From: Streptomyces sp. NBC_01353
GTDB lineage: Bacteria; Actinomycetota; Actinomycetes; Streptomycetales; Streptomycetaceae
Assembly (NCBI RefSeq): GCF_036237275.1
Contig: NZ_CP108352.1
Span: 558,001 to 622,000 of the forward strand
Direction: 5' to 3'
DNA length: 64,000 bases
The notes under the pieces were generated by a model. It saw nothing but the letters and a program-made list of their open reading frames with translations. It did not search any database and was not told the origin of the DNA. The position numbers and the translations under genes are program-made. Shown piece after piece: positions 31,320 to 40,501 of the stretch; position 1 is the stretch's first letter; every line of letters begins with the position of its first letter.

Positions 31320-32230
31320 TAGTCCAGGACACCACCCCCGACACGGCCGCACACCCCCCGGCCCAGACACCACCGCCGCCGTCCACTCCCCCGTCCGCGA
31401 GCCGCAGGCGGCGGCGCGCCTGGGACGAGGTCCCCCGCTGGCAGATCTATCTCCCGCTCGGCATCTACCTGCTCTTCACCCTCATCCCCTTCTACTGGGT
31501 CCTGCTCTTCGCCGTCCGCCCTGCGGGCTCCACCTCGCTCGTGCCGTGGCCGATGACGACCGAGCACTTCGAGAAGGTGTGGAACGAGCGCAGCTTCGCG
31601 ACCTTCTTCCAGAACAGCCTGCTCATCGGCCTGGCCACCCTGGTGACGACCACGGTCGTCGCGCTCGCCGGCGGCTACGCCCTGGCCCGCTTCGACTTCA
31701 AGCTCAAGAAGGGCTTCATGCTGGCCCTTCTGTGCTCCCAGTTCGTGCCGGGTGCGCTGCTGCTCGTACCGCTGTTCCAGATCTTCGCCAATCTGCGGAT
31801 GATCAACTCGCTGGGCAGCGTCATCATCGCGGAGACCGTCTTCCAGCTGCCCTTGTCGATGATCCTGATCAGCGGCTTCATCAAGAACGTGCCGTACTCG
31901 CTCGAGGAGGCGGCCTGGGTCGACGGCTGCAGCCGGTTCACGGCCTTCCGTATCGTCGTGCTTCCGCTGCTGCGGCCGGGTCTGGTGGCCGTCGGCTCGT
32001 TCGCCTTCGTCCACTCCTGGAACCACTTCCTCTTCGCGCTGATGTTCCTCAGCAGCCAGGACAAGCAGACCATCCCGGTCGGCCTCAACACGCTGATGGG
32101 CGCCGACAGCGTCGACCTCGGAGCGCTCGCCGCCGGCGGTGTGATCGCGGCCGTGCCGGTCGTCATCGTCTTCGCCTTCATCCAGAAGTGGCTGGTCACC
32201 GGCTTCAGCGCGGGGGCGGTGAAGGGATGA
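31316..32230 (+). CDS. sugar ABC transporter permease, MalG-like (pectin operon)
   Basis: A 304-residue CUT1 permease. A Pro/Thr-rich then Arg-rich cytosolic tail of about 40 residues precedes the first helix. The EAA loop is EEAAWVDGCSRFTAFRIVVL. It begins with a GTG that overlaps the preceding stop by four bases (GTGA). Its stop overlaps the oxidoreductase start. It forms a heterodimeric channel with the previous gene product and would rely on an ATPase encoded elsewhere. Confidence 0.92.
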   Translation: MIVQDTTPDTAAHPPAQTPPPPSTPPSASRRRRRAWDEVPRWQIYLPLGIYLLFTLIPFYWVLLFAVRPAGSTSLVPWPMTTEHFEKVWNERSFATFFQNSLLIGLATLVTTTVVALAGGYALARFDFKLKKGFMLALLCSQFVPGALLLVPLFQIFANLRMINSLGSVIIAETVFQLPLSMILISGFIKNVPYSLEEAAWVDGCSRFTAFRIVVLPLLRPGLVAVGSFAFVHSWNHFLFALMFLSSQDKQTIPVGLNTLMGADSVDLGALAAGGVIAAVPVVIVFAFIQKWLVTGFSAGAVKG

Positions 32231-33390
32231 GCGAGGTACGCACCCCACTGCCCGTGGTCCTCGCGGGGGCCCGCGGTCACGGCCGCTCGCACCTGGTCAA
32301 CATCAACCGGCTCGAACGGCTCGGCCTGGTGCGCCTCGCGGGCGTCTGCGAGCTGCGCCCCCTGGACGCCGAGGAGCTGGACGGCTTCGGTACGCCGGAG
32401 CAATCGTCGGACTTCGACGCGCTGCTCGCCTCCACCGGGGCACGGATCGCCGTCATCTGCACGCCGATCCAGACGCACACCGATCTGGCGCTGACCGCCG
32501 CCCGGCACGGGGCACATGTGCTCCTGGAGAAGCCGCCGGCCCCTTCGTACGCGGAGTTCCGCCGGATGGCGGACGGGGTCGCGAAGGCCGGTGTGGCCTG
32601 CCAGATCGGCTTCCAGTCGCTCGGCTCGCACGCCGTGCCCGCGATCCGCCGGCTCATCGAGGAGGGCGCCGTCGGTGAGCTCCTCGGCGTCGGCGGAGCC
32701 GGGGCGTGGGTGCGGGACGAGGCGTACTTCCGGCGCGCTCCCTGGGCGGGGCACCGGCGCCTCGACGGCGTGGACGTGGTCGACGGGGCGCTCACCAACC
32801 CGCTCGCCCATGCCGTCGCCACCGCGCTCGCACTCGCGGGCAGCACCCGGGCGGACGACGTCGACCACATCGAGACGGAGCTGCTGCGCGCGAACGCCAT
32901 CGAGTCCGACGACACCTCCAGCGTCCGGATCGTCACCGCGCAGGGCACGCAGGTCACGGTCGCGGCGACGCTCTGCGCCGAGACCAACTCCGAGCCGTAT
33001 GTGATCGTCCACGGCTCCCGGGGCCGGATCACGCTCTGGTACAAGGACGACCGGGTCCTGCTCCAGCGCGGCGGTCACGGCCCCGTGGAGACGGTGTACG
33101 GCCGCACCGACCTGCTGGAGAACCTGGTCGCCCATCTGACCGACGGCGAGGCGCTGTGTGCGCCGCCCGAGGAGACCGGGGCGTTCATGCGGGTCGTCGA
33201 GGCGATCCGTACCGCGCCCGACCCCGTGGAGCTGCCGGGCGAGTGCTGGCGCACCGAGCCGGGCGAGAACGCGTCCCGCCGGGTGGTCTCCGGTGTCGAC
33301 GGGCTCGTCGCCGCGAGCGCCGACACCCTCAGCCTCTACTCCGAGCTCGCAGCCCCTTGGTCCCTGACCCCGAAGGCGGATGCCCGATGA
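32227..33390 (+). CDS. Gfo/Idh/MocA-family oxidoreductase
   Basis: A 387-residue cytosolic NAD(P)-dependent sugar oxidoreductase. The N-terminal Rossmann fold starts VVLAGARGHGRSH, and the family signature Glu-Lys-Pro is in LLEKPPAPSYAEF (near residue 99), followed by the beta-sheet substrate domain. The ATG overlaps the permease stop (ATGA). It is placed between the importer and the DUF6807 and GH43 genes, so it likely acts on an imported sugar or on the DUF6807 protein's product. The exact substrate is unknown. Confidence 0.9.
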   Translation: MSEVRTPLPVVLAGARGHGRSHLVNINRLERLGLVRLAGVCELRPLDAEELDGFGTPEQSSDFDALLASTGARIAVICTPIQTHTDLALTAARHGAHVLLEKPPAPSYAEFRRMADGVAKAGVACQIGFQSLGSHAVPAIRRLIEEGAVGELLGVGGAGAWVRDEAYFRRAPWAGHRRLDGVDVVDGALTNPLAHAVATALALAGSTRADDVDHIETELLRANAIESDDTSSVRIVTAQGTQVTVAATLCAETNSEPYVIVHGSRGRITLWYKDDRVLLQRGGHGPVETVYGRTDLLENLVAHLTDGEALCAPPEETGAFMRVVEAIRTAPDPVELPGECWRTEPGENASRRVVSGVDGLVAASADTLSLYSELAAPWSLTPKADAR

Positions 33391-34226
33391 ACCAACCCAT
33401 GGTGCTGCGCTGCGCCGGCCGTGCGGTCGCCCGCTACGTCCTGCGCCCCGACCTGGCGGCCGACCACTCCCCCCGCCCCTATCTGCATCCCGTCTCCACC
33501 CTGGCGGGTGTCACGGTCACCGAGCAGCTGCCGGCCGACCATCCGCACCACCTGGGTGCGGGGCTCGCCGTCCCGGACGTCGCCGGGTTCAACTTCTGGG
33601 GTGGGCGCACGTTCGTCCGCGACCGGGGGTCGGTCGCGCTCGACAACCACGGCGTCCAGCGGCACGAGGGTTTCAAGCTCCGCGACCCGGACGGCTTCGT
33701 CGAGGAGCTGGCCTGGGTGGCCGGCGAGCGCACGCTGCTGCGGGAGCACCGGACCGTCTCGGCCACGGCGCTCACCGACTCCGCGTGGGCGCTCGACTTC
33801 ACCTTCTCCCTCGCCAATGTGTCGGGCGGGGAGGTGTCCATCGGCAGCCCCGCCACCAACGGGCGGCCCGGCGCCGCCTACGGCGGGTTCTTCTGGCGAG
33901 CGCCCCTGGAGGGCGCCTCCCCCGAGGTGTTCGGCGCGGACGCGGAGGGCGAGCGGTCCGTCCACGGACGGGCGGCCGACTGGGTCGCGCTCGCGGGCCA
34001 GGGCTGGACGCTGATCTTCGCCGGGGCCACGGAGGAGACCCGGCGCGACCCGTGGTTCGTGCGCGCCGCCGAATATCCGGGTGTGGGCTCCTCCCTCGCC
34101 TTCGCCGACCGGCTGACGGTCGCGGACGGTGCGGCGGTGGTACGGCGGGTGGTGACCGTCGTCGCCGACGGGCGGCTCGACCGGGACGCGGCCGCGGCCC
34201 TCGTCCGCAAGGCGGTGACGGCGTGA
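33387..34226 (+). CDS. DUF6807 (PmoA-family) protein
   Basis: A 279-residue cytosolic protein. It shows LPADHPHHLGAGLAVPD, a His-rich motif, and FNFWGGRTFVRD followed by an all-beta domain; this matches the DUF6807 family, misleadingly called PmoA in annotations. Members commonly sit beside Gfo/Idh/MocA oxidoreductases in sugar clusters, as here, but no reaction is established to my knowledge. Start and stop overlap both neighbours by four bases. The His cluster suggests a metal site (inference). Confidence 0.82.
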   Translation: MNQPMVLRCAGRAVARYVLRPDLAADHSPRPYLHPVSTLAGVTVTEQLPADHPHHLGAGLAVPDVAGFNFWGGRTFVRDRGSVALDNHGVQRHEGFKLRDPDGFVEELAWVAGERTLLREHRTVSATALTDSAWALDFTFSLANVSGGEVSIGSPATNGRPGAAYGGFFWRAPLEGASPEVFGADAEGERSVHGRAADWVALAGQGWTLIFAGATEETRRDPWFVRAAEYPGVGSSLAFADRLTVADGAAVVRRVVTVVADGRLDRDAAAALVRKAVTA

Positions 34227-35770
34227 CCACGCCCGCCCTGCCGACCGGGGACCTCGGCGACGGGACGTACCGCAATCCGATCCTGGCCGCCGACTGGTCC
34301 GACCCGGACGTGCTGCGGGTCGGCGAGGACTACTACCTCACCGCCTCCAGCTTCGGCCGGGCCCCCGGCCTTCCGCTCCTGCACTCCCGCGACCTGGTCA
34401 ACTGGACGCTCGTCGGACACGCCCTCGACCGGCTGCTGCCGGAGGCCGCGTACGCCTCGCCCCGGCACGACGGCGGTGTGTGGGCGCCCTCGCTGCGCCA
34501 CCACGACGGCCGGTTCTGGATCTTCTGGGGCGACCCGGACCACGGCATCTGGCAGACCAACTCCCCTTCCGTACGCGGCGAGTGGAGCATCCCGCAGCTC
34601 GTCAAGGCGGGTCGCGGCCTGATCGATCCGTGCCCCCTGTGGGACGAGGAGACCGGCGAGGCCTATCTCGTGCACGGCTGGGCGAAGTCACGTTCGGGCA
34701 TCAACAACCGGCTGACCGGCCACCGGATGAGTCCCGACGGCAGCAGGCTCCTCGACGAGGGCAAGACGATCGTCGACGCCGACACGATCCCCGGGTGGTT
34801 CACCCTCGAAGGGCCCAAGCTGTACCGCCACGACGGCTGGTTCTGGATCCTCGCCCCGGCCGGCGGCGTGGCGACCGGTTGGCAGGGGGCGCTGCGGTCG
34901 CGTGACTTCTTCGGCCCGTACGAGGACCGGGTCGTCCTGGAGCAGGGCGACACCGATGTCAACGGCCCGCATCAGGGCGGCTGGGTGCGCACCCCGGGTG
35001 GCGAGGACTGGTTCGTGCACTTCCAGCAGTGCGGGGCGTACGGCCGGCTCGTCCACCTCCAGCCGATGCGCTGGGACGAGGACGGCTGGCCGGTTCTCGG
35101 GGACGCGGGAGCTCCCGTCCGCGTCCACACCAAGCCGGCGCTGCCGCCTCAGCCGGTCTCCACGCCCGCGGTCGACGACGACTTCCCCGGCGGGCGCTTC
35201 GGGCGGCAGTGGCAGTGGACCGCCAACCCCCGGGACGGCTGGGCCACCCAGCACGGCGGCGACGGTCTGCGCCTGAACTGCGGTCGTACGGAGGGCATCG
35301 ACGACCTCCGGACGGTGCCGCACATCCTGACGCAGCGGCTGCCCGCCCGCCCCGGCAGCGTCGAGGTCGAGCTGCGGCTCGACAGCGAGGAGCCGGGCGC
35401 CCGGGCCGGTCTGGTGGTGCTCGGCGACGCCTACAGCTGGATCGGGCTGCGCCGCGAGGCGGACGGCACGGTCCGTTTCGTGCACCGCTTCGCCCCTCTG
35501 AACGCCGACCGTGAGCGGGACGCGGCGCCCTCCCGGCCGGTCCCAGGTGGCGGTGTGAGGCTGCGGATCGACCTGCTGTCGGGGGCCCGCTGCCGGTTCT
35601 CGTACTCCATCGACGGCGCCGAGGGCTTAGTACCGAGCGGGCAGGTCTTCGCCGCCACGCCCTGGCGCTGGGTCGGCGCCCTGCTCGGTCTGTTCGCCGC
35701 CGCCCCTTCGGGCGCGGGCGCCCCTGCGGGCACGGCCGCGTTCACCTCGTTCCGTATCACCCCCTCCTGA
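34223..35770 (+). CDS. intracellular GH43 glycosidase (beta-xylosidase/alpha-L-arabinofuranosidase type)
   Basis: A 515-residue enzyme without signal peptide. The five-bladed propeller starts at YRNPILAADWSDPDVLRVG. Catalytic residues are Asp27 (base), Asp135 in GLIDPCPLWD (pKa modulator) and Glu196 in TLEGPKLY (acid). A C-terminal beta-sandwich starts near residue 315 (DDDFPGGRFGRQWQW). It would trim imported arabino- or xylo-decorated pectic oligosaccharides. It starts at a GTG overlapping the previous stop. Linkage specificity cannot be told from sequence. Confidence 0.92.
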   Translation: MTTPALPTGDLGDGTYRNPILAADWSDPDVLRVGEDYYLTASSFGRAPGLPLLHSRDLVNWTLVGHALDRLLPEAAYASPRHDGGVWAPSLRHHDGRFWIFWGDPDHGIWQTNSPSVRGEWSIPQLVKAGRGLIDPCPLWDEETGEAYLVHGWAKSRSGINNRLTGHRMSPDGSRLLDEGKTIVDADTIPGWFTLEGPKLYRHDGWFWILAPAGGVATGWQGALRSRDFFGPYEDRVVLEQGDTDVNGPHQGGWVRTPGGEDWFVHFQQCGAYGRLVHLQPMRWDEDGWPVLGDAGAPVRVHTKPALPPQPVSTPAVDDDFPGGRFGRQWQWTANPRDGWATQHGGDGLRLNCGRTEGIDDLRTVPHILTQRLPARPGSVEVELRLDSEEPGARAGLVVLGDAYSWIGLRREADGTVRFVHRFAPLNADRERDAAPSRPVPGGGVRLRIDLLSGARCRFSYSIDGAEGLVPSGQVFAATPWRWVGALLGLFAAAPSGAGAPAGTAAFTSFRITPS

Positions 35771-35808
35771 ACCCGCAACGCACGACATCCGAGAGAAGAG
35801 AGCCGACG

Positions 35809-37149
35809 ATGACCATCTTCCGCGGCGGGCGGCGCAGAGCCGCCAGTGCCCTGGCCCTGTCGACCGTCCTCGCCCTGACCGCCACCGCCTGCGGTGACGA
35901 CGGCAGCGGCGCGGCCGGCGACAAGGGCACCGAGGGATCGGGCAAGGGAAAGATCACCTTCTGGGACAACAACGGCGGTGTCCGCACCGATGTCTGGAAG
36001 GAGATCATCGCGGACTTCGAGAAGGCGAACCCCGACATCGACGTCGAGTACGTCGGGATCGCTTCCAAGGAGGTCCAGTCGAAGTACGACACCGCGATCC
36101 AGGGCGGCGGCCTGCCGGACGTCGGTGGTGTCGGTGCGGCGATGCTCGCCGGGATCGCCGCGCAGAACGCGCTGGAGCCGCTCGACGCGCGGATCGCGTC
36201 CAGCTCGCTCAACGGCAAGCTCAACGCGGGCATGGTCGACAGCGTCAAGTCCGCGGGCGGTCGGGACAAGCTCTTCACGGTCCCGACCTCGGCGAGCAAC
36301 GGTGTCCTCTACTACCGCACCGACCTGTTCAAGGCCGCCGGCCTCGAGGAGCCCGACACCTGGTCGAAGTTCTACGCGGCGGCCGACACGCTGACCGCCA
36401 AGGACAAGAACAAGTTCGGCTACACGATCCGCGGCGGCGCCGGCTCCATCGCCCAGGCGCTGGACGCCATGTACGGCCAGAGCGGGATCACCAGCTTCTG
36501 GAACGGCGACAAGACCACCGTCAACGATCCGAAGAACGTGGCGGCCCTGGAGAAGTACGTGGGGCTGTTCAAGAAGAACACCCCGGCGGCGGACGTCAAC
36601 AACGACTTCACCAAGATGGTCGCCCAGTGGGACAGCGGCGAGATCGGGATGCTCAACCACAACCTGGGCTCCTACCAGGACCATGTGAAGGCGCTGGGCA
36701 CCGAGAAGTTCCGCGGCATCCCGAACCCGACGACCGACGACGGCGCCCGGGTCATGGTGTCCAACCCGGTCGACGGGCTGGGTCTGTTCTCGTCGAGCAA
36801 GAACAAGGCGGCGGCCTGGAAGTTCATCGAGTTCGCCGCCTCGCACGCCTCCAACAGCAAGTGGAACGAGTCGGCCGGCGCGATCCCCGCCCACACCGAG
36901 GCCGCCAAGGACGCCTGGATCCAGAAGGCCGAGCCGACGAAGCTGGCCGCCGAGGTCCTGTTCAGCGGCAAGGCGACGATCATCCAGCTGCCGTACTACC
37001 TGCCCGACTGGAACACCATCTCCAAGGCCGACAACGAGCCCGGCTTCCAGAAGGTCCTGCTCGGAAAGTCCTCCGCCAAGGAGTTCCTGGACGGTCTGGC
37101 CGAGCAGCTCAACACGGCGCAGGCCGAGTGGAAGTCACAGAACAAGTGA
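35809..37149 (+). CDS. extracellular sugar-binding lipoprotein (pectin operon)
   Basis: A 446-residue family 1 solute-binding protein. The signal peptide ends in lipobox LTATAC with Cys28. The mature domain starts near KITFWDNNGG. It serves the two permeases at 30381-32230 even though four enzyme genes lie between them. The ATG at 35809 has an AGAGAAGAGAG stretch about 10 bases upstream. Its stop overlaps the next GTG start. Confidence 0.92.
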   Translation: MTIFRGGRRRAASALALSTVLALTATACGDDGSGAAGDKGTEGSGKGKITFWDNNGGVRTDVWKEIIADFEKANPDIDVEYVGIASKEVQSKYDTAIQGGGLPDVGGVGAAMLAGIAAQNALEPLDARIASSSLNGKLNAGMVDSVKSAGGRDKLFTVPTSASNGVLYYRTDLFKAAGLEEPDTWSKFYAAADTLTAKDKNKFGYTIRGGAGSIAQALDAMYGQSGITSFWNGDKTTVNDPKNVAALEKYVGLFKKNTPAADVNNDFTKMVAQWDSGEIGMLNHNLGSYQDHVKALGTEKFRGIPNPTTDDGARVMVSNPVDGLGLFSSSKNKAAAWKFIEFAASHASNSKWNESAGAIPAHTEAAKDAWIQKAEPTKLAAEVLFSGKATIIQLPYYLPDWNTISKADNEPGFQKVLLGKSSAKEFLDGLAEQLNTAQAEWKSQNK

Positions 37150-37955
37150 CCCTCGCCCGTCGGCGGATCCTCACGGCCGGGGCGGGTCTCGCGCTCGCCC
37201 CGGTCCTGGCACCCGCCGCCCACGCCGCCCCCTCCCGAGGAAAGCCCCGTATGCGCACCCTGTTCATCGCCGGCGACTCCACCGCCGCCCAGAAGTACGC
37301 CGACGCAGCACCCGAGACCGGCTGGGGCATGGCGCTCCCCTTCTTCCTGCACAAGGACGTGACGGTCGCCAACCACGCCATCAACGGCCGCAGCACGAAG
37401 AGCTTCCTCGACGAGGGCCGGCTCGACGCGATCCTCGAGGTGATCCGGCCCGGCGACCTCCTCCTGATCCAGTTCGCCCACAACGACCAGAAGGACACCG
37501 ACCCCACCCGCTACACCGAGCCCTGGAGTACCTACCAGGACAACCTGCGCCGGTACGTCTCGGAGGCGCGGGAGCGCGGTGCACTGCCCGTGCTCGCCAC
37601 CTCCGTGGAACGGCGCAAGTTCGATGCCGACGGTAGGGCGCTGCGGACGCTCGGGGACTACCCGGCCGCGATGCGGGAGGTCGCCCGGGACGACGGTGTC
37701 GACCTCCTCGACATCCAGGAGCTGTCCCTGGCTCTGTGGCAGAAGCTCGGCCCGGAGACGACCAAGACGTACTTCAACTGGACGCCCGCCGAGCAGGACA
37801 ACACCCATTTCAACCCGCCGGGGGCCATCGCCGTGGCGCGACTGATCGCGGCCGAGCTGCTGGACACCCGGGTACTCGCACCGCGCGACACGCGCCGTAT
37901 CGACGAAGAGATCCCCACCGAGTGGATCACCTGGCCCGATTCCGAGGAGAACTGA
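37146..37955 (+). CDS. secreted SGNH/GDSL acetylesterase (rhamnogalacturonan acetylesterase type)
   Basis: A 269-residue exported esterase. A Tat-like signal (ARRRILTAGAGLALAPVLA) precedes the SGNH fold. The nucleophile Ser is in FIAGDSTAAQ, the Gly block in NHAINGRSTKSF, the Asn in QFAHNDQKD and the Asp/His pair in EQDNTHFNPPGA. This is the rhamnogalacturonan acetylesterase pattern: removal of acetyl groups so that lyases can act. The GTG start overlaps the binding-protein stop. Confidence 0.9.
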   Translation: MTLARRRILTAGAGLALAPVLAPAAHAAPSRGKPRMRTLFIAGDSTAAQKYADAAPETGWGMALPFFLHKDVTVANHAINGRSTKSFLDEGRLDAILEVIRPGDLLLIQFAHNDQKDTDPTRYTEPWSTYQDNLRRYVSEARERGALPVLATSVERRKFDADGRALRTLGDYPAAMREVARDDGVDLLDIQELSLALWQKLGPETTKTYFNWTPAEQDNTHFNPPGAIAVARLIAAELLDTRVLAPRDTRRIDEEIPTEWITWPDSEEN

Positions 37956-37957
37956 AC

Positions 37958-39241
37958 GTGAGACGAGACAAGAGCCTCTGGCTGGTGGGCGCGACCGCGC
38001 TCGTCCTGGGTGTCACAGGCCCGACGGGCGTCGCGCAGGCGGCGGGCGATCCCGCACGTCAAACCTTGCCGGCCGGCGACGGCTGGGCGTCGGAGGGGGC
38101 GGGGACGAACGGGGGCTCGGCGGCCGAGGCCTCGCGGGTCTTCACGGTCACGACCTGGGAGCAGCTCCGGGCCGCGCTCGCCGTTCCGGGGACCGCGCCG
38201 AGGATCGTGAAGATCGTCGGGACGCTGAACGCGACGGCGGCGGGATGCTCGGCCTTCGAGGCACCGGGCTACGACTTCGACCGCTATCTCGCGGACTACG
38301 ACCCGACGGTCTGGGGGTACGAGAATCCGGTGAGCGGCCCGCAGGAGGACCTGCGGGCGGCCTCCGCGACCAGCCAGGGCAAGGCGATCAAGGCGTACGT
38401 CCCCGCCAACACCACCGTCGTCGGGGTCGGCAAGAAGGCCGGGATCGTCGGCGGCAGCCTGCAGATCCAGGGCGTCGACAATGTCGTGGTCCGGAACCTG
38501 ACCATGGAGAGCCCGCTCGACTGCTTCCCGCAGTGGGACCCCACCGACGGTGCGACCGGCGCATGGAACTCCGAGTACGACAGCATGGTCGTCTACGGTT
38601 CCACGCACGTGTGGATCGACCACAACACGTTCACCGACGGCGCGCACCCGGACAGTTCGCTGCCGAGGTACTACGGCGAGGTCTACCAGCAGCACGACGG
38701 CGAGCTGGACATCGTGCGTGGCGCGGATCTGGTGACCGCGTCCTGGAACGTCTTCGCCGACCACGACAAGACTCTGATGATCGGCAACAGCGACAGCGCG
38801 GGCGCCACCGACCGCGACAAGCTGCGGGTGACGCTGCACCACAACCTCTTCAAGAACGTGATCGAGCGGGCGCCGCGGGTCCGCTTCGGCAAGGTCGACG
38901 CGTACAACAACCACTTCGTGGTGCCGGCCTCCGGTTACGCGTACAGCCTCGGCATCGGTCAGGAGTCCCAACTCGTCGCCGAGAAGAACGCGTTCACGGT
39001 GCCTGCGGGCGTCGGCGTGGGGACGATCCTGAAGAAGTGGAAGGACGCCCCGGTCACGACGGTGGGCAACCTCGTCAACGGCCGGCCCGTCGATCTGCTC
39101 GCGGTCCACAACGCGGAGTTCCCGGCCGAGATCCTGCGCGACGGAGCCGGCTGGACTCCGGTGCTGCGCGGCCGGGTCGACGCCCCGCAGGCCCTGCCGG
39201 GCCTGGTCGACCACCGCGCCGGCGCGGGCCGGATCTGCTGA
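37958..39241 (+). CDS. secreted pectate lyase, PL1
   Basis: A 427-residue exported parallel beta-helix lyase that cleaves homogalacturonan by beta-elimination. The signal peptide ends near TGVAQAAG. Family motifs are VWIDHNTFTDG, DGELDIVRGADLVTASWN (Ca-binding Asp residues) and RAPRVRFGKVDAYNNHF with the catalytic Arg. The GTG at 37958 has GAGGAG upstream. It is the last gene of the coupled operon and is followed by a long hairpin. Confidence 0.93.
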   Translation: MRRDKSLWLVGATALVLGVTGPTGVAQAAGDPARQTLPAGDGWASEGAGTNGGSAAEASRVFTVTTWEQLRAALAVPGTAPRIVKIVGTLNATAAGCSAFEAPGYDFDRYLADYDPTVWGYENPVSGPQEDLRAASATSQGKAIKAYVPANTTVVGVGKKAGIVGGSLQIQGVDNVVVRNLTMESPLDCFPQWDPTDGATGAWNSEYDSMVVYGSTHVWIDHNTFTDGAHPDSSLPRYYGEVYQQHDGELDIVRGADLVTASWNVFADHDKTLMIGNSDSAGATDRDKLRVTLHHNLFKNVIERAPRVRFGKVDAYNNHFVVPASGYAYSLGIGQESQLVAEKNAFTVPAGVGVGTILKKWKDAPVTTVGNLVNGRPVDLLAVHNAEFPAEILRDGAGWTPVLRGRVDAPQALPGLVDHRAGAGRIC

Positions 39242-39243
39242 CC

Positions 39244-39297
39244 GGAGGCGGGGCGACGCCACCGTGGCCACCCGTCCGGCCCCGTCGCCCCGCCTCC
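39244..39297 (+). terminator. terminator hairpin at the end of the pectin importer operon
   Basis: GGAGGCGGGGCGAC at 39244-39257 is perfectly complementary to GTCGCCCCGCCTCC at 39284-39297 (14 pairs, 26-base loop). It starts three bases after the PL1 stop and is followed by CCCCTCC. It probably ends the operon before the CE8 gene. Confidence 0.75.
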
Positions 39298-39348
39298 CCC
39301 CTCCGTACCCCTCTTCTTTCGCACCCCTCGATGAAGGAGCTCTTGGTC

Positions 39349-40464
39349 ATGCCTCCGCCCAGTCGCCGTGCGCTGCTGACCGCGGGCGCCGCGGCGGCAC
39401 TCTCCCTCGCCGTCGCCGCCGCCCCTACGGCCGCCGCCGCCCCTTCCGCGCGGCCGTTCGGCCGCTTCGGCTCGCCGTCGCGCCGGCTCACCGAGCGCAC
39501 CCTGTACATCCACCCCGGCGGGCTCGGCGACCACACGAGCGTCCAGTCCGCGGTGTCGGCGGCGAGCGGCTCCGGCCGGACGCTCGTCATCGCCCCCGGC
39601 ACCTACCGCGAGACGGTCGCGGTCGGCGCGGCCGCGACCGGCATGACGTGGATCGGGGCGAGCGAGGACCCCCGCGACGTGGTCGTCGTGTACGACAACG
39701 CGGCCGGCACGGTCCGCCCCGACGGCACGACGTACGGCACGTCCGGTTCGGCCACGACCACCGTCCAGGCGGAAGGCTTCGCCGCCCGATGGATCACCTT
39801 CGCCAACGACTTCCTGCGCACCGACCTCCCCGGGAACCCCGGCACCCAAGCGGTGGCGGTCAAGGTGCAGGGCGACCGGTCGTCCTTCCTCCACTGCCGG
39901 TTCCTCGGCCACCAGGACACGCTGTACGCCGACTCGATGTCCCTGGCCGCCGTCGCCCGCCAGTACTTCGCCCACTGCTATGTCGAGGGTGACGTCGACT
40001 TCGTCTTCGGCCGCGCCCGTGCGGTGTTCGAGCACTGCCAATTCCGTACACTGCTGCGCGGCGATCTGGCCTCCGCACCGCACGGTTTCGTCTTCGCCCC
40101 GTCCACCGCCGGTGCCAACCCGTACGGCTTCCTGGCTGCCCGCTGCCGGGTGACGAGCGAGGCACCTGACGGCTACTACAAGCTGGCCCGCCCGTGGGTG
40201 CCGAGCTCGGACACCACCGCCTGGCCCGCGCTCGTGGTCCGCGACAGCATCCTCGGGCCGGGCATCGACGCCGTCGCTCCGTACGCGAACATGCGCGACG
40301 CCTACCCGTGGCAGGCCCAGCGATTCGCCGAGTACCGCAACACGGGCCCCGGCGCGGCGATCACCGTCCCGGAGAACCGGCCCCAACTCACGTCACAGCA
40401 GGCCGAGTCGGCGACCCGGTCCGCGTATCTGGGCGACTGGACGCCCGCGCGGAACTACCCCTGA
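39349..40464 (+). CDS. secreted pectin methylesterase, CE8
   Basis: A 371-residue exported beta-helix enzyme that demethylates pectin and so prepares substrate for the pectate lyases. A Tat-like signal (PPSRRALLTAGAAAALSLAV) leads to the mature domain near RTLYIHPGGLGDHTSV. CE8 motifs are GHQDTLYAD (catalytic Asp), VEGDVDFVFGRARAVFEHC (second Asp) and LARPWVPSS. The ATG at 39349 has AAGGAG 9 bases upstream; an ATG at 39331 precedes that site and is rejected. Confidence 0.93.
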   Translation: MPPPSRRALLTAGAAAALSLAVAAAPTAAAAPSARPFGRFGSPSRRLTERTLYIHPGGLGDHTSVQSAVSAASGSGRTLVIAPGTYRETVAVGAAATGMTWIGASEDPRDVVVVYDNAAGTVRPDGTTYGTSGSATTTVQAEGFAARWITFANDFLRTDLPGNPGTQAVAVKVQGDRSSFLHCRFLGHQDTLYADSMSLAAVARQYFAHCYVEGDVDFVFGRARAVFEHCQFRTLLRGDLASAPHGFVFAPSTAGANPYGFLAARCRVTSEAPDGYYKLARPWVPSSDTTAWPALVVRDSILGPGIDAVAPYANMRDAYPWQAQRFAEYRNTGPGAAITVPENRPQLTSQQAESATRSAYLGDWTPARNYP

Positions 40465-40501
40465 CACACCGCTCCCCCACCGACGAGAGGACCCGCACGT
40501 C

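Noticed and set aside
33387-34226. Methane monooxygenase subunit suggested by the family nickname PmoA
   Set aside because: No membrane segments or copper-site pattern; the protein fits soluble DUF6807 in a sugar operon.
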